Shown: piece after piece, positions 1-8,660 of the stretch
Layout of the letters: every line of letters begins with the position of its first letter
Position numbering within the stretch: the first letter of the stretch is position 1
NCBI GenBank assembly: GCA_003024985.2
Contig: PXIH01S0029238.1
DNA: 13,384 nucleotides
Source of the DNA: Euperipatoides rowelli
Lineage: Eukaryota; Onychophora; Udeonychophora; Euonychophora; Peripatopsidae
Direction: 5' to 3' (one strand)
Position numbers and translations under genes: made by a program
Notes under the pieces: model-generated
Database searches by the model: none
Seen by the model: the letters and a program-made list of their open reading frames with translations, nothing else
Told to the model about the DNA's origin: nothing

Positions 1-630
1 TATTAAATTATCAGTTGAATATCCCATTTTAGATTATTTTGAATATGAATGCCTAAAATTTTTATAGATTGTACTTCTTCCAATATAACAGGATATTGTG
101 AATTGTTACCTTTATTTACATTAGAGTTTTAATGGTTTAAGTTTTTTTCACTAGTGGAAATGAAATAACATTGTTCGAATAGCTGAAAATGTTGGTCATA
201 ATAATTATGTAGAAGTTTGAGTATAGTGGCTACAAATATAGTTTGAGTCTTGAAGTGTCTGCATAATCCTTTCTGGATAAGAAAACAGCTGATTGACTAA
301 AAAAAATATTATAGTTACTCTATATTTAAACATTAATAAAATGTAATAAAGCTTATAAATAAATAATAGAATCGGAATGTAAAACTGATAAAGGTTTATT
401 CCCCTTCTTGATTATTAATTTATTAATTAGTGGAGTTAGTGTTTAGAGTAATATGAAAGTTACTGCTATAATAGTGAGCAAAATCAAACATTGCTTGCTT
501 GGAAGGGAAATAGAAGTGTTTGATCTTTTGTTTTGTAGCATACGATCAAAATAAGAAAAATGAAAAAGGAGCTTTATATTCTAATGGATGGAGTAAATGT
601 AAACATATTTGTATAATTGGTACGCCGTGT
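1..630. other. AT-rich non-coding sequence
   Basis: No open frame with recognisable protein content, no RNA gene and no clear repeat boundary is visible here. The sequence is strongly AT-rich with frequent stops in all frames. It is probably intron or intergenic DNA. Confidence 0.6.
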
Positions 631-745
631 TTATTTATTTATTTTTTTAAATGACAATCTTTATTAGGTCTCAATAACACAGAAAATCAACATTATTCAG
701 AAGCGCGCTCAAACAATGCAATTCGCCCTGTTTATTAATAGAACT
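631..745 (-). mobile_element. Possible 5'-truncated retro-insertion 3' end
   Basis: Read on the minus strand, this stretch is less AT-rich (it contains GAGCGCGC near 703-710). It then has AATAAAG at about 660-666 and an A-rich run that becomes TAAATAAATAAA at 634-646. A polyadenylation-like signal followed closely by an A-rich or TAAA tail is what a 5'-truncated LINE or other reverse-transcribed insert leaves behind. No protein motif was recognised, and no target-site duplication could be confirmed. The tail resembles that of the minus-strand LINE at 1424, but the body is too short to assign. The upper boundary is a guess. Confidence 0.3.
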
Positions 746-1423
746 CTTAATTTTCTTTTGCTATTAAAAAGATGTAATCTAAATCATTAAATGAAATTAT
801 TTTTATTTCATAAGGACAATATTTAGTTAATAAAAATAAAAAATGTATACTTTAAGAAATTATCTTGCCGTGGAATTTTGAAATTTAAAAGAAATATATA
901 CTGACAAAATAAACAAAATCGAATGTAGGAAAAAAAAATGAGTAGTTGCAGAAAGTGCTACAGTAGTCAGTAGAATAGATAGCCTATCGGTAGAAACTAC
1001 GGCGAATCCATAAAAGTTGGCATCCTTGAGGAAAAGAATCTTATTTTTCTTTTTATGCAAACATATTCAAACAAAATCGTCACTCATTTTTAACTGTCCA
1101 ACTTATTGTTTTAAAGAGCTAGCTAGGAGTTTTAGATGCAAATTTTATCGATATTTTTATAATTCATACAATTCAGATTTTTTTTTAAAAATCGTAATTT
1201 TGACTTTCAATATCGGAATGCGGAATTTATAGCTTAAATTCGTAATGATTCCGCACAAATCTGAATACTTGACAAGTATGGGGAAATTTGACCAGCAATA
1301 AACATACAAAAGTGGGCGATAGTAGTAAAAGGTTGAAGACCTTTCTCTAGATTATTGACTCTAAAACCTATTTTAGTGTCATCAGTAAGTTAAATAATTT
1401 TACAAAATCTTATCTATATCAAT
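746..1423. other. AT-rich non-coding sequence
   Basis: Two short open stretches occur here (860-1060 minus and 1017-1232 plus). Their translations are low-complexity Phe/Leu/Ile-rich, resemble no family I know and overlap on opposite strands, so I treat them as chance. The part at 940-1330 is somewhat less AT-rich and could be an unrecognised old repeat. Confidence 0.5.
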
Positions 1424-1484
1424 ACATTTATTTATTTATTTAATCTCTAACCACCTCAAAGAGATGGGAAAGACTTAACGTCTT
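1424..1484 (-). repeat. LINE-A 3' end: small hairpin and (TAAA)n tail
   Basis: On the minus strand AAGAC-GTTAA-GTCTT (1484-1470) can form a 5-bp stem. It is followed by about 25 bases and then TTAAATAAATAAATAAAT (1441-1424). A short tandem tail marks the 3' end of the element and the insertion point. No target-site duplication was identified. Confidence 0.6.
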
Positions 1485-1574
1485 ATTACAATTAAAAAGC
1501 AACAATATAAACATATACAAAAAAAAACAAAACAAAAACAAACAAAAACTAGAAAAATAAAAACAATACTTAGA

Positions 1575-1990
1575 TATAAATGGGTATACAACAATAACTA
1601 TAAATACAGAAATAGGATGAATTTTATCCATAATTATTTCAATGATTAAATACTTAAAAACATTAACATTATTATTTTCTAACAGTCTTAAAGGGAGGGA
1701 GTTCCAGAAATATATGCTTCGATTAGTTATAAATTTCTGTCTTTGGTAGGTTTTGAACTTTTGACTAAACATTTTTTGACTGAAAATGGGTGTTGTCTGT
1801 TGCCAGATCTAGAATTGATAATAAAAAATTTCTTAGAATTATTGACGACAATTTCATTGAACATAAATATCATCTCTTTATGAATTAACTTTTGATAATG
1901 GGTCAAAATACCCAAAAGTTTAATTCTATTGATATAAGGTATAGAAAAGAACCTGTCTTTACGTTTAGTAATTTATCTAAAGGTATTTTC
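1575..1990 (-). pseudogene. LINE-A post-RT C-terminal region (broken)
   Basis: One minus-strand frame (down to about 1730) reads LIHKEMIFMFNEIVVNNSKK and later HPFSVKKCLVKS, which resembles the RRxRGDMIExYK...KLVK stretch after the thumb of CR1-like reverse transcriptases. The adjoining frame reads KFITNRSIYFWNSLPLRLLE and NNVNVFKYLI, the typical FFTNRVxxxWNSLPxxVVxxxxVNxFKxxL ending. WNSLP is at 1706-1692. A frameshift between about 1727 and 1772 separates the two parts. Downstream the translation becomes Phe/Leu-rich, as expected for an AT-rich 3' untranslated region. Confidence 0.82.
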
Positions 1991-2029
1991 TATTAGATTT
2001 TTGTTGCTTTTATATGTAACACTATTAGC

Positions 2030-3185
2030 ACAGTAGGTAAATAGTCTGAATGTAAGCAACATATAAAATTTTGAATATATCAGCATCAATATATTTAATA
2101 GATTTTTTGACCATGCCAAACCTAGCTCACATTTTATTTGAAATATTGTCATGATCTGTAAAATTTAGAACTGTGTCAACCAAAATACCCAGATCTCTAT
2201 GTAGTTTCTTCTTTGATATAGTATAATGAGAGTAATGGTCTCAAAACTGATCCCTGTGTTACTCACCTAGACATTCAAGTATCTAGAAAACTTACCATTA
2301 ATTACTTTGTTTCCCATTTTTCAACCAATTCTGAATGTAATTCAAAATATTAACCTTTAATAAATTTACATTTCATTTTTTCAATGAATCATCTTTGGTC
2401 CTTATCAAACGCTTTTTGAAAATCTAAGACTACAGTATATCAACAGCATTAACCTAGTATTTCCTCTTAAAACTCCAAAAGATTAGTCAAACAAGACCTG
2501 TTATTTTTAAATCCATGTTGACTTTCCCAACAAATAATTTTTTTTTAAATGTACGAAAATACTCCTTTATCACAGACTCCAATAATTGTACTACGGCACT
2601 ACTGATGTTTAACTGATTGGTATGTAATTACTAGACTCCTGTTTTAGTCCCTTTTTGAAAAAAGAAACCACACTAGCAATCCTCCATTCATTTTGAACAA
2701 TTATGGTATTTATAATAAAAAAATAACACTTCTATCTCAATGGACCTTTTTAGAACCAACCCCATAATAAATAGTCAGGACATTTGTAAAATTTCATTTT
2801 ATCAATCATCCTTAATAAACTCTCTTTGGTAATTAGAATACTACGGTATCTAAAATTATTAAGCTTTATATATCTGGCTTATACCCATCCAAAATTGTAT
2901 TATCTTTTATTGTTAAAACTAAAGCAAAGAAACTCTTCAGCAATTTCTATATCAACAATATTCCCTCAACTCATTAAAGGTCCCACTTGTCCTTAAACCT
3001 TTGCTTACTTCTGATATTATGAGAAGAGACTTACTATCTATATTTACTAATCTTTTTTTTTTTCTCTTCTAAAGTTCTGTTTTGCTAATCTTATAGCTTA
3101 CTTAAATTTATTTCTGCAATTATTGTAACTAACCTTATCGGTATTATTAGATTCAAATTTTTATTGTGTTAATGCTTCATATCGT
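2030..3185 (-). pseudogene. LINE-A reverse transcriptase domain (broken, FADD block deleted)
   Basis: The minus-strand translation shows the linker (AIRLAKQNFRREKKK, then KSLLIISEVSKG) at about 3110-3000. Next come RT blocks resembling LLRMIDKMKFYKCP (about 2820-2780), WRIASVV and FKKGLKQESSNYIPIS (about 2690-2605), and LDFQKAFDK (about 2432-2406), which holds the first catalytic Asp. VTQGSVLRPLLSLYYI follows at about 2265-2218. In a complete RT, roughly 70-80 residues containing the FADD aspartate pair should come next. Here the sequence passes directly to KEETT and, one frame over, RDLGILVDTVLNFTDH, which normally lies beyond that region. An internal deletion at about 2215-2220 has therefore removed the active-site block. 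Numerous stops also occur. Length estimates for the missing part rest on family knowledge. Confidence 0.85.
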
Positions 3186-3394
3186 ATCCTTAGCCTACTT
3201 ATTAAACCACATTTTTATTTTTAGTAATAGATCTTATTTTCCTCATTGACATGCAATCCTTCAATACTTTTTTAAACTAAGTTTAAGAATTTCTCACTAA
3301 TTACTTGATTTTCCATTTAGAATCTCTATCCAATTAACCTGCTTAACAAAACGCTCAACTTATTGAAGTAGACTCTAAAAAAGTCAGAACTAAT

Positions 3395-3995
3395 TTACTT
3401 CAACCTAATATTGTGATCACTATTACGTAAATGTTCACCTACTTCTAAATTGCAACCGATCTGAACTAAAAACCAAACTTTAGACTAGGGAAAATGTATT
3501 TTCCCTAGTCTAAAGTTCCACATGTTGCCCAAGAAAACAATTCTGAACCACCTAAAAAAAATCATTACCAGAGAGCTGTCTCATTGACCTAATCCATACC
3601 AGGATAATTAGTCACCCATAATTACTACTTCATCTTTTAATGATGCACATATAATTTGATCATATACAGTAACTGGTCACCGTAGCACATATATCCACCA
3701 AGTGTTCTATAACAATTCCTTAAAATTATTTTTCTTTCCTGTGTATCTTCTAATTCTACCCAAATATATTCAATATTCTTGTCTGTCATTAATATCTGTT
3801 CTATCTGATAAAATAATGCCATTAACATATTAATACTGTCTATTCTATCTTTTCATATGCTTGTTCGTTTCAATAATAGCAATAATATCCACTGTTTCAT
3901 TTAAAATAATCTTCAGTTCATCCAATTTTTTTTTTACACTTCTAGTATTTGTATACAGACATCTTAGATATTTTAATCTTAAACTTCTCTGATTT
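3395..3995 (-). pseudogene. LINE-A endonuclease domain (broken)
   Basis: This is the remnant of the APE-type endonuclease that nicks target DNA to prime reverse transcription. On the minus strand the N-terminal part reads LRCLYTNTRSVKKKLDELK, then VDIIAIIETNK. The catalytic Glu codon is at 3871-3869, in the position of the ET motif. A middle part (about 3790-3690) contains NIEYIWVELEDTQERKIILR followed by NCYRTLGG, the usual GNCYRPPGG region with changes. The C-terminal part reads GEHLRNSDHNIRLK, with SDH at 3421-3413. The GDFN block was not found. At least two frame changes and several stops separate the pieces, and a perfect palindrome (3476-3517) interrupts the region just before the SDH block. 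Confidence 0.85.
3476..3517. repeat. Perfect 42-base inverted repeat (20-base arms, 2-base loop)
   Basis: The arms at 3476-3495 and 3498-3517 are exact reverse complements, beginning AACTTTAGAC and ending GTCTAAAGTT, with only GT between them. Such a structure folds into a near-loopless hairpin. It lies inside the old LINE-A endonuclease, whose surroundings carry many mutations, yet the two arms have no mismatch. That suggests it formed more recently than the LINE insertion, for example by template switching during replication. Confidence 0.95.
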
Positions 3996-4125
3996 ACTAT
4001 TCATACCCAGAAATTTTTCACCAATTTTTTATTAACACTAGGTTTGTCTTGAATCGGATGCATTACCATTTAGCAAATCTTAGCGCACGACTATCTAATT
4101 TATTTACTGAAAGTCTCCACTAAAT

Positions 4126-4161
4126 TAACACTAATAATGTTATTCTTTATTGTTAGTGTTA
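4126..4161. repeat. Imperfect inverted repeat between the two LINEs
   Basis: Arms at 4126-4137 (TAACACTAATAA) and 4150-4161 (TTGTTAGTGTTA) pair with a single mismatch around a 12-base loop. It sits in the poorly assigned gap between the 5' sides of LINE-A and LINE-B. It may belong to the 5' untranslated part of either element or be chance. Confidence 0.5.
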
Positions 4162-4332
4162 TAAACTGTCATTTAAAATATCAATTGGGTATATTTACTC
4201 TTTAGTAACAAAATAAATACTCTATAAAGTACATGATATCAATACAAAGGGTAAAGAAGGGTCAGATATTACGTTAATTGTTTTGGTGATAAATTTCCTA
4301 ACAGAATTGATGTGAACGATAATGTAAGTTAA

Positions 4333-5028
4333 GAGCCTACTGACAAAATTGTTTCTTATGCCTTATTCAATGCAAGAAGCTTACTGCCCAAAATGGAAGA
4401 GTTTAAAGTCGTTTTAGAATATAATAAACCTGATTTAGTTATAATAGGCGAGACATGGCTTTACCCTTCTGTGTTCAATGTCTATTTGGAGATTTATGGA
4501 TACTGATTAATAAGGTTAGACAGATCTTGTTCTAGTGGTGGATGGCTTCTGATTTTTTTACATTACAAAATTAAATATAGACCATTTGATTTTACTAGTA
4601 GCGGCCTTACAGAAATACTGATGGTAAAAATCCTGCCATCATTGGGGAAACCTTTGATTTTAGCAGCTATTTATAATCCGCCTAGAAATGATTTAACAGA
4701 GGATTTGAAGGCTGTACTAAACTTTGTAATTGCATTATATTTCCCGGTTGTAATAATGGGTGATTTCAACGTCGATTTGAATGTTGGATCATGCATAAAA
4801 TCCAGGTTAAACGCTATAATGCACGATTTTGCCTTCTTGTAATTGGTAGAAAGTTCAAGGATTACAGATGTTTCTCAATCCCAAATTGATCATATATGGA
4901 CTAATAGCCCCACTTTGTTTTCCAAGTTAAGCATTTCAAACTGGTTTAGTGACCATTGTTTGCTTTCTGGATCTATTAAATACGCTATAAATAAGAAAAT
5001 GATGAGTGACTTCATCTCGATTTTATAG
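4333..5028 (+). pseudogene. LINE-B APE-type endonuclease domain, three in-frame stops
   Basis: A single frame runs the whole length with stops only at 4504-4506, 4840-4842 and 5026-5028. The catalytic blocks are all present. NARSLLPKMEEFK lies near 4369; IIGETWL has its Glu at 4450-4452. LILAAIYNPPRND is the conserved IYRPP-like strand. VVIMGDFNVDL has Asp at 4762-4764 and Asn at 4768-4770. QIDHIWTN has Asp at 4888-4890. WFSDHCLL has Asp at 4951-4953 and His at 4954-4956. In living elements this domain nicks the chromosome so that the RT can prime on the cut end. It is better preserved than the RT that follows, but no ATG-started intact protein remains. Confidence 0.92.
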
Positions 5029-5119
5029 TAACTTTAATAAAATTTTATGGTTATCATTTGGGCCTTCAGCCTTGGCATATATTTTGTAAACTGATGATCT
5101 GAATAAGCAAGCTGACTAG

Positions 5120-6620
5120 ATAAATGAATCTCTTGTTACTTTATTGGATAAACATGCCCCTTTTAGGCTTCTTGGTAAACGCTGTGCCCTTAAAAGACCT
5201 TCTTGGATAAGAGATTTTGCTTCTAATGGGCTCCAAAATCAGAGCCCATACAAAAGCTTTACAATTTCTGTCTTATGGAAGGAATATAAAAAATTAAACT
5301 AAGTTAATTGTAGGATCAAGGCTGCTAAGGTATTGTATATTAATAAGTAAGTCATGTGGAGGTAAACCTGGGGGGTGGAAGATAATGATGTCCTTGGCTT
5401 GAAGAATAGTGATAATAATGAATACCAAATTGATTCAGAAGACATGAATAAATAATTAAGTAACAAGGTAAACCCTTCAGATAGTGCTATGTCTGTTTTT
5501 ACACATATAGTGACACGCCTTTGATGAATAATCCATTAACTATTGCTCCTTGTGTATTTAACAGACTATATTTACCCCTGTTAATTTAAATTTTGATATG
5601 AAATCATCAAATCTTTAAAATGTGCCCTCTGATTTCTTAGGTTTTTATGCAGTGTCAGAAAAGATGGAGGACGATTTTGTCAGTAAGATTCCTGATGACA
5701 CCTCAATGGGTTGTGATGGAATTGGGAGTTAAAATTTTGAAATTGACTGCCCCTTTCATTTTAAATTTTTGGACATTGATAATTTATCCTTCATTGTAGA
5801 CAGGTGTTTATCCATCTTGCTGGAAAACTGCTTTTATAAAGCCTTTATTTATAAGGAGGAGACCCATTGAAGCTTGAAAACTATAGACCAATTTCAGTGC
5901 TACCGATTATGGATAAGATATAGGAGAAAATTGCTCATTCCCAAATGCAGGTATTTATTGAGAATGGCAAATTTTTAAGTTGTGCCCTAAGCGGATTTAG
6001 GAAAACTTATTCAACTGTAACCTGTTTGTTGAATTTGGTAGAGGGGTGGCGAAGTTCCATTGACATTGGAAATGTTGTAGCGGTCATTTCCCTTGATTTG
6101 ACTAATGCCTTTGGTTGTCTTCCTCACCATTTAATTCTAAAGAAGTTGACAACTTGAGTTAACTTGGTTTAAAAGTTTCCTGTCTGACAGGTTTCAAGAA
6201 GTGAGATCAGGGGTGCCCCAAGGCTCTGTTTTGGGACCACTCCTCTTCAACATTTTTATTAATGACATTACTGGTATTCCTATTTATTCCAAGTTGACTT
6301 TGCCGATGATATAGTGCTCTCTTTGAGCGGAACTGATGTTGCGACGATCAACTTTAAACTCAACTCCGACCTTAAAAAAACTTAAAAATGGTTGTCTGAA
6401 TGGGCTAATGCTTAATAGAAAAAAAAACAGGTGATGGTTGTTGGAACAAGGAAACAAATAAGAAGTTTCCCTCTTGATAGATTATTCATTTCTTGTTGTG
6501 GAGAATCTGTCGAGATTTTTAATGAACTCAACTTATTGGGAGTCTTGGTGGATCAATTTCTTGCATGGGAATCCCATGTTTATCTTTGATTGGGAAGACT
6601 ATGGGATTGTCAAAATTGTT
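5120..6620 (+). pseudogene. LINE-B linker and reverse transcriptase domain, frameshifted
   Basis: The linker LLDKHAPFRLLGKRCALKRP (about 5140-5200) leads to RT blocks. GDPLKLENYRPISVLPIMDK begins near 5860, followed by a stop and then the open segment 5945-6157, with SGFRKTYSTVTCLLNLVE and VISLDLTNAF. The first catalytic Asp is at 6095-6097; the usual AFD is AFG here. [13 protein letters not shown] joins directly to [20 protein letters not shown] (6207-6266), apparently missing about a dozen residues. [12 protein letters not shown] follows in another frame, with the aspartate pair at 6305-6310. KWLSEWANA comes next. At least two frameshifts (near 6160 and between 6270 and 6296) and several stops break it. 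Confidence 0.9.
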
Positions 6621-7020
6621 ATTTACACTTAAGGCTTATTTAGATAGATCTAATTTATGTTCAATCTACTTTGCCTTAGTTGCTACGAGACTCAACTATT
6701 GCGACATTTTATGGGGAACCGGCAAAAAAGTTTAATTGACAGACTCCAGGTGGTTTCTTATATGGCCGCACGGGATATAGTATTTGGAAAAGGTCAGTCA
6801 AGTGCCACTGCTACAAGAGATAATTTGGGTTGGCACTCAGTTGATTTATTGAACATTTCACCTGATTTGTTTGACTTGGAAAACAGCATATGGTCTTGCT
6901 CCGACCTATCTCTCGGATGCACTGGGAATTGGAGCTCAAATTCATTCCTATGGTACAATGTCTAAGACCTTTTAGCAATTTAAAATTGAATTCAGAAATA
7001 CTGCTCAAGCATCCAAGTCA
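6590..7020 (+). pseudogene. LINE-B C-terminal region (broken)
   Basis: One frame reads KTMGLSKLLFTLKAYLDRSN and then LNYCDILWGTGKK (6691-6729). After a frame change the sequence continues SLIDRLQVVSYMAARDIVFG and then SSATATRDNLGWHS (to about 6840). After another change, YLSDALGIGAQIHSYGT lies near 6906-6956. These are the post-RT blocks of I/Jockey-like elements: the HLNYCxxLWG strand, the RLQxxQNxAAR helix and the LGWxS segment. Three frames are needed to follow them. Confidence 0.85.
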
Positions 7021-7200
7021 TTTTCAAAAAAGTTTCTAGATGTTGGACTGGGTTACCAGTAGGCATTAGAAAAATCACTTTTTTACAATTTAAAAATAAG
7101 GCTCTAGAATATCTTTATATTAACAATTAATTTTTATTTTGTAGATCTGTATTATTGTAATATTGCATTTTATATTTATGTTGTATTGTTTTTTAGACTT

Positions 7201-7262
7201 GGGATCTGGAGGAGCACTTTGGGGTGAAGATCCCTAAATAGCTAATAATAATAATTATAAAA
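7201..7262 (+). repeat. LINE-B 3' stem-loop and TAA-rich tail
   Basis: GGGATCT at 7201-7207 pairs exactly with AGATCCC at 7228-7234, giving a 7-bp stem with a G-rich 20-base loop. It is followed within about ten bases by TAATAATAATAATTATAA and an A-rich end. Many LINE reverse transcriptases recognise a 3' hairpin in their own RNA, and a simple repeat tail marks the end of the copy. That role for this hairpin is inference. Confidence 0.7.
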
Positions 7263-8566
7263 AATAAACTCAAATGGTGTAGAAGTTAACAGGTTTTGGC
7301 AATAAACTTGACAACTTGTTCTTTTCTGCATCATATAATTCCCGTATAAATTTAATGAGTCTCATGCTGACATCACGGCTGTTAATTTGTTATTGAACAA
7401 GAGGAAATCCCAGTTGTCATTTTTAATCAGCTTTCAAGTAATAACTAAAAAATAACATGGATATTTTTATTCAGCAAATTTAACAAATATAAACTTTTTT
7501 TAATGGTTAATCTTTCCTTTAAACAATTGTAACGATTCATTGCATTTTGTTTTATTTCTTGTAATTGCCAGAAAAATTTATTATGTATATGGATGAATCA
7601 CTTTTCAATTCAGTGGGGACTTTGTGTCCTGAGGATAAAAAAAGTAAATTATTTTTTTAATTATTTTGTGGTTATATTACATACTGCATAGCCTATATAT
7701 ATATATATTTTCTTAATTCATAACTCATTATATAACTTATGTTGCCATTTTATAGAAAATGTGAAACTAAAACACTAACATATGTATCATGACACCAATT
7801 GCTGAAGTGGTCTGTGCAACATCTAAAAACATGTAGTTGAAAGTAATGTTAAAACAATATTAACAATTACAGTATAGAAATAAACACTTCTGTAGTTGGG
7901 TGGAAGGGTTTTATGGTGTATTTGCCTAATCTTATGAATTATTTGCCAACATAGTATGAAATTTTACTATAAAGTAAAAAAATGAAACCTTTTATATGCA
8001 GTAAATAAAATATTGTTAAAGTTACTGTATAAGGCAGCCATTGATATAATTGTTGAGCTAAACATACGGTAAGTGTGAACCATAAAACCCATTATGGTAA
8101 CACAAATTTCTATTCCCAGGTTACATAATGTACCGGTACTGTAAAGATTTTACTAAATGCTTTTTTTTTTTTTTTAATAAAGTGTTAAGCAGTAAATTCT
8201 CTGCTTTTCTTTCCACTCAGTGTGTATGTACAGTACATATTATTTATGCAAGTTTTATCGTCAGTACAATCAAAATATAAAATTTAAAATATTTATGCAG
8301 CAGACTACTGTTTGTTGATCATTATTACTTTTTTCATACAAGGCTTTAGATTTATTGCACTGCTTTATTCAAAACAAATACAGTATGTTTATCTGGCCGA
8401 AAGTCTCTTCCGTCTTGACAAAATCTCATTTGTTACCATATGTGTGTTACTATCATCCATTGTCAAATTTTTTTACATATTTTAACTGATTATCCAATAG
8501 TTTTGTTGCATTTATAATTTTCATATTTTTGTTTAACTAGATGTTCTTTTCTTTTTTTTTAAATAG
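7263..8566. other. Probable intron upstream of the CBM48 exon
   Basis: The stretch is AT-rich, with a (TA)n run at about 7692-7708, a 14-base T run near 8161-8176, a palindromic GTACCGGTAC near 8132 and several TACAGTA/TACTGTA words. A pyrimidine-rich tract (about 8542-8560) precedes the acceptor AG at 8565-8566. One further exon candidate, 7572-7643, is discussed among the findings; its phase does not fit the exon at 8567 directly. Nothing else protein-like was seen. Confidence 0.5.
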
Positions 8567-8660
8567 CGATAACAAGCATCTGGCCAATGTTGAGTTGGCA
8601 AACGGAACCCATTATTACAAGTTCTTTGTCGATGGAAATTGGACTGTTAACACAAAGCTG
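8567..8660 (+). CDS. Internal exon of an AMPK-beta-like CBM48 glycogen-binding protein
   Basis: The segment is flanked by a long pyrimidine tract with AAATAG before it and GTAAGC after it, so it looks like a genuine spliced exon. It starts with one base completing a split codon and then has 31 codons, ending in phase 0. It reads DNKHLANVELANGTHYYKFF and continues VDGNWTVNTKL. This matches the core of the CBM48 carbohydrate-binding module of AMP-activated protein kinase beta subunits, where HQYKFFVDGQWTHDP is usual. The glycogen-contacting Lys (8619-8621) and Trp (8640-8642) keep their seven-residue spacing. The Asp-Pro after the Trp is replaced by Val-Asn-Thr, so this may be a divergent beta subunit or another CBM48 protein. 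In AMPK the module binds glycogen and sits in the regulatory beta subunit. Only about a third of the domain is here; flanking exons were not identified. No frame defect is visible. Confidence 0.8.

Larger units (their letters stand above)
1424..4060 (-). mobile_element. LINE-A: degraded CR1-like non-LTR retrotransposon, minus strand
   Basis: Read from high to low coordinates, the order of conserved blocks is that of a non-LTR retrotransposon ORF2. The endonuclease start has NTRSVKKKLDEL at about 3950-3915. The endonuclease end has a Ser-Asp-His block at 3421-3413. A linker follows near 3180-3000. Reverse transcriptase blocks run from about 2720 to 2030. The C-terminal FWNSLP block lies at 1709-1692, and a (TAAA)n tail at 1441-1424. 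RT wording such as LDFQKAFDK is typical of CR1/L2-like elements. The element has many stops and frameshifts and lacks one essential RT block, so it cannot move itself. The 5' end is unclear; coding similarity fades above about 4060 and no ORF1 was found. It lies antisense to the host exon at 8567. Confidence 0.88.
4333..7262 (+). mobile_element. LINE-B: degraded non-LTR retrotransposon (I/Jockey-like), plus strand
   Basis: The plus strand carries, in order, an APE-type endonuclease (4333-5028), a linker with HAPFRLL and RPSWIRDF (about 5150-5220), a reverse transcriptase (about 5850-6420), and a C-terminal region (about 6590-7020). It ends in a 3' stem-loop (7201-7234) and a TAA-rich tail. 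Many stops and frame changes make it inactive. Wording such as LNYCDILWG and the TAA tail fit the I/Jockey side of the LINE tree better than CR1, but the clade is not certain. It differs in sequence from LINE-A and points away from it. The start is set by the first open codon after a stop at 4330; no ORF1 is recognisable upstream. Confidence 0.88.

Noticed and set aside
860-1060. Open stretch of 66 codons on the minus strand
   Set aside because: Low-complexity Phe/Leu-rich translation, no known motif, and overlapped by another open stretch on the other strand.
1017-1232. Open stretch of 71 codons on the plus strand
   Set aside because: No recognisable domain; an AT-rich chance frame.
6811-7008. 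Open stretch on the minus strand inside LINE-B
   Set aside because: It is the antisense shadow of the LINE-B C-terminal region, which has clear family motifs on the plus strand.
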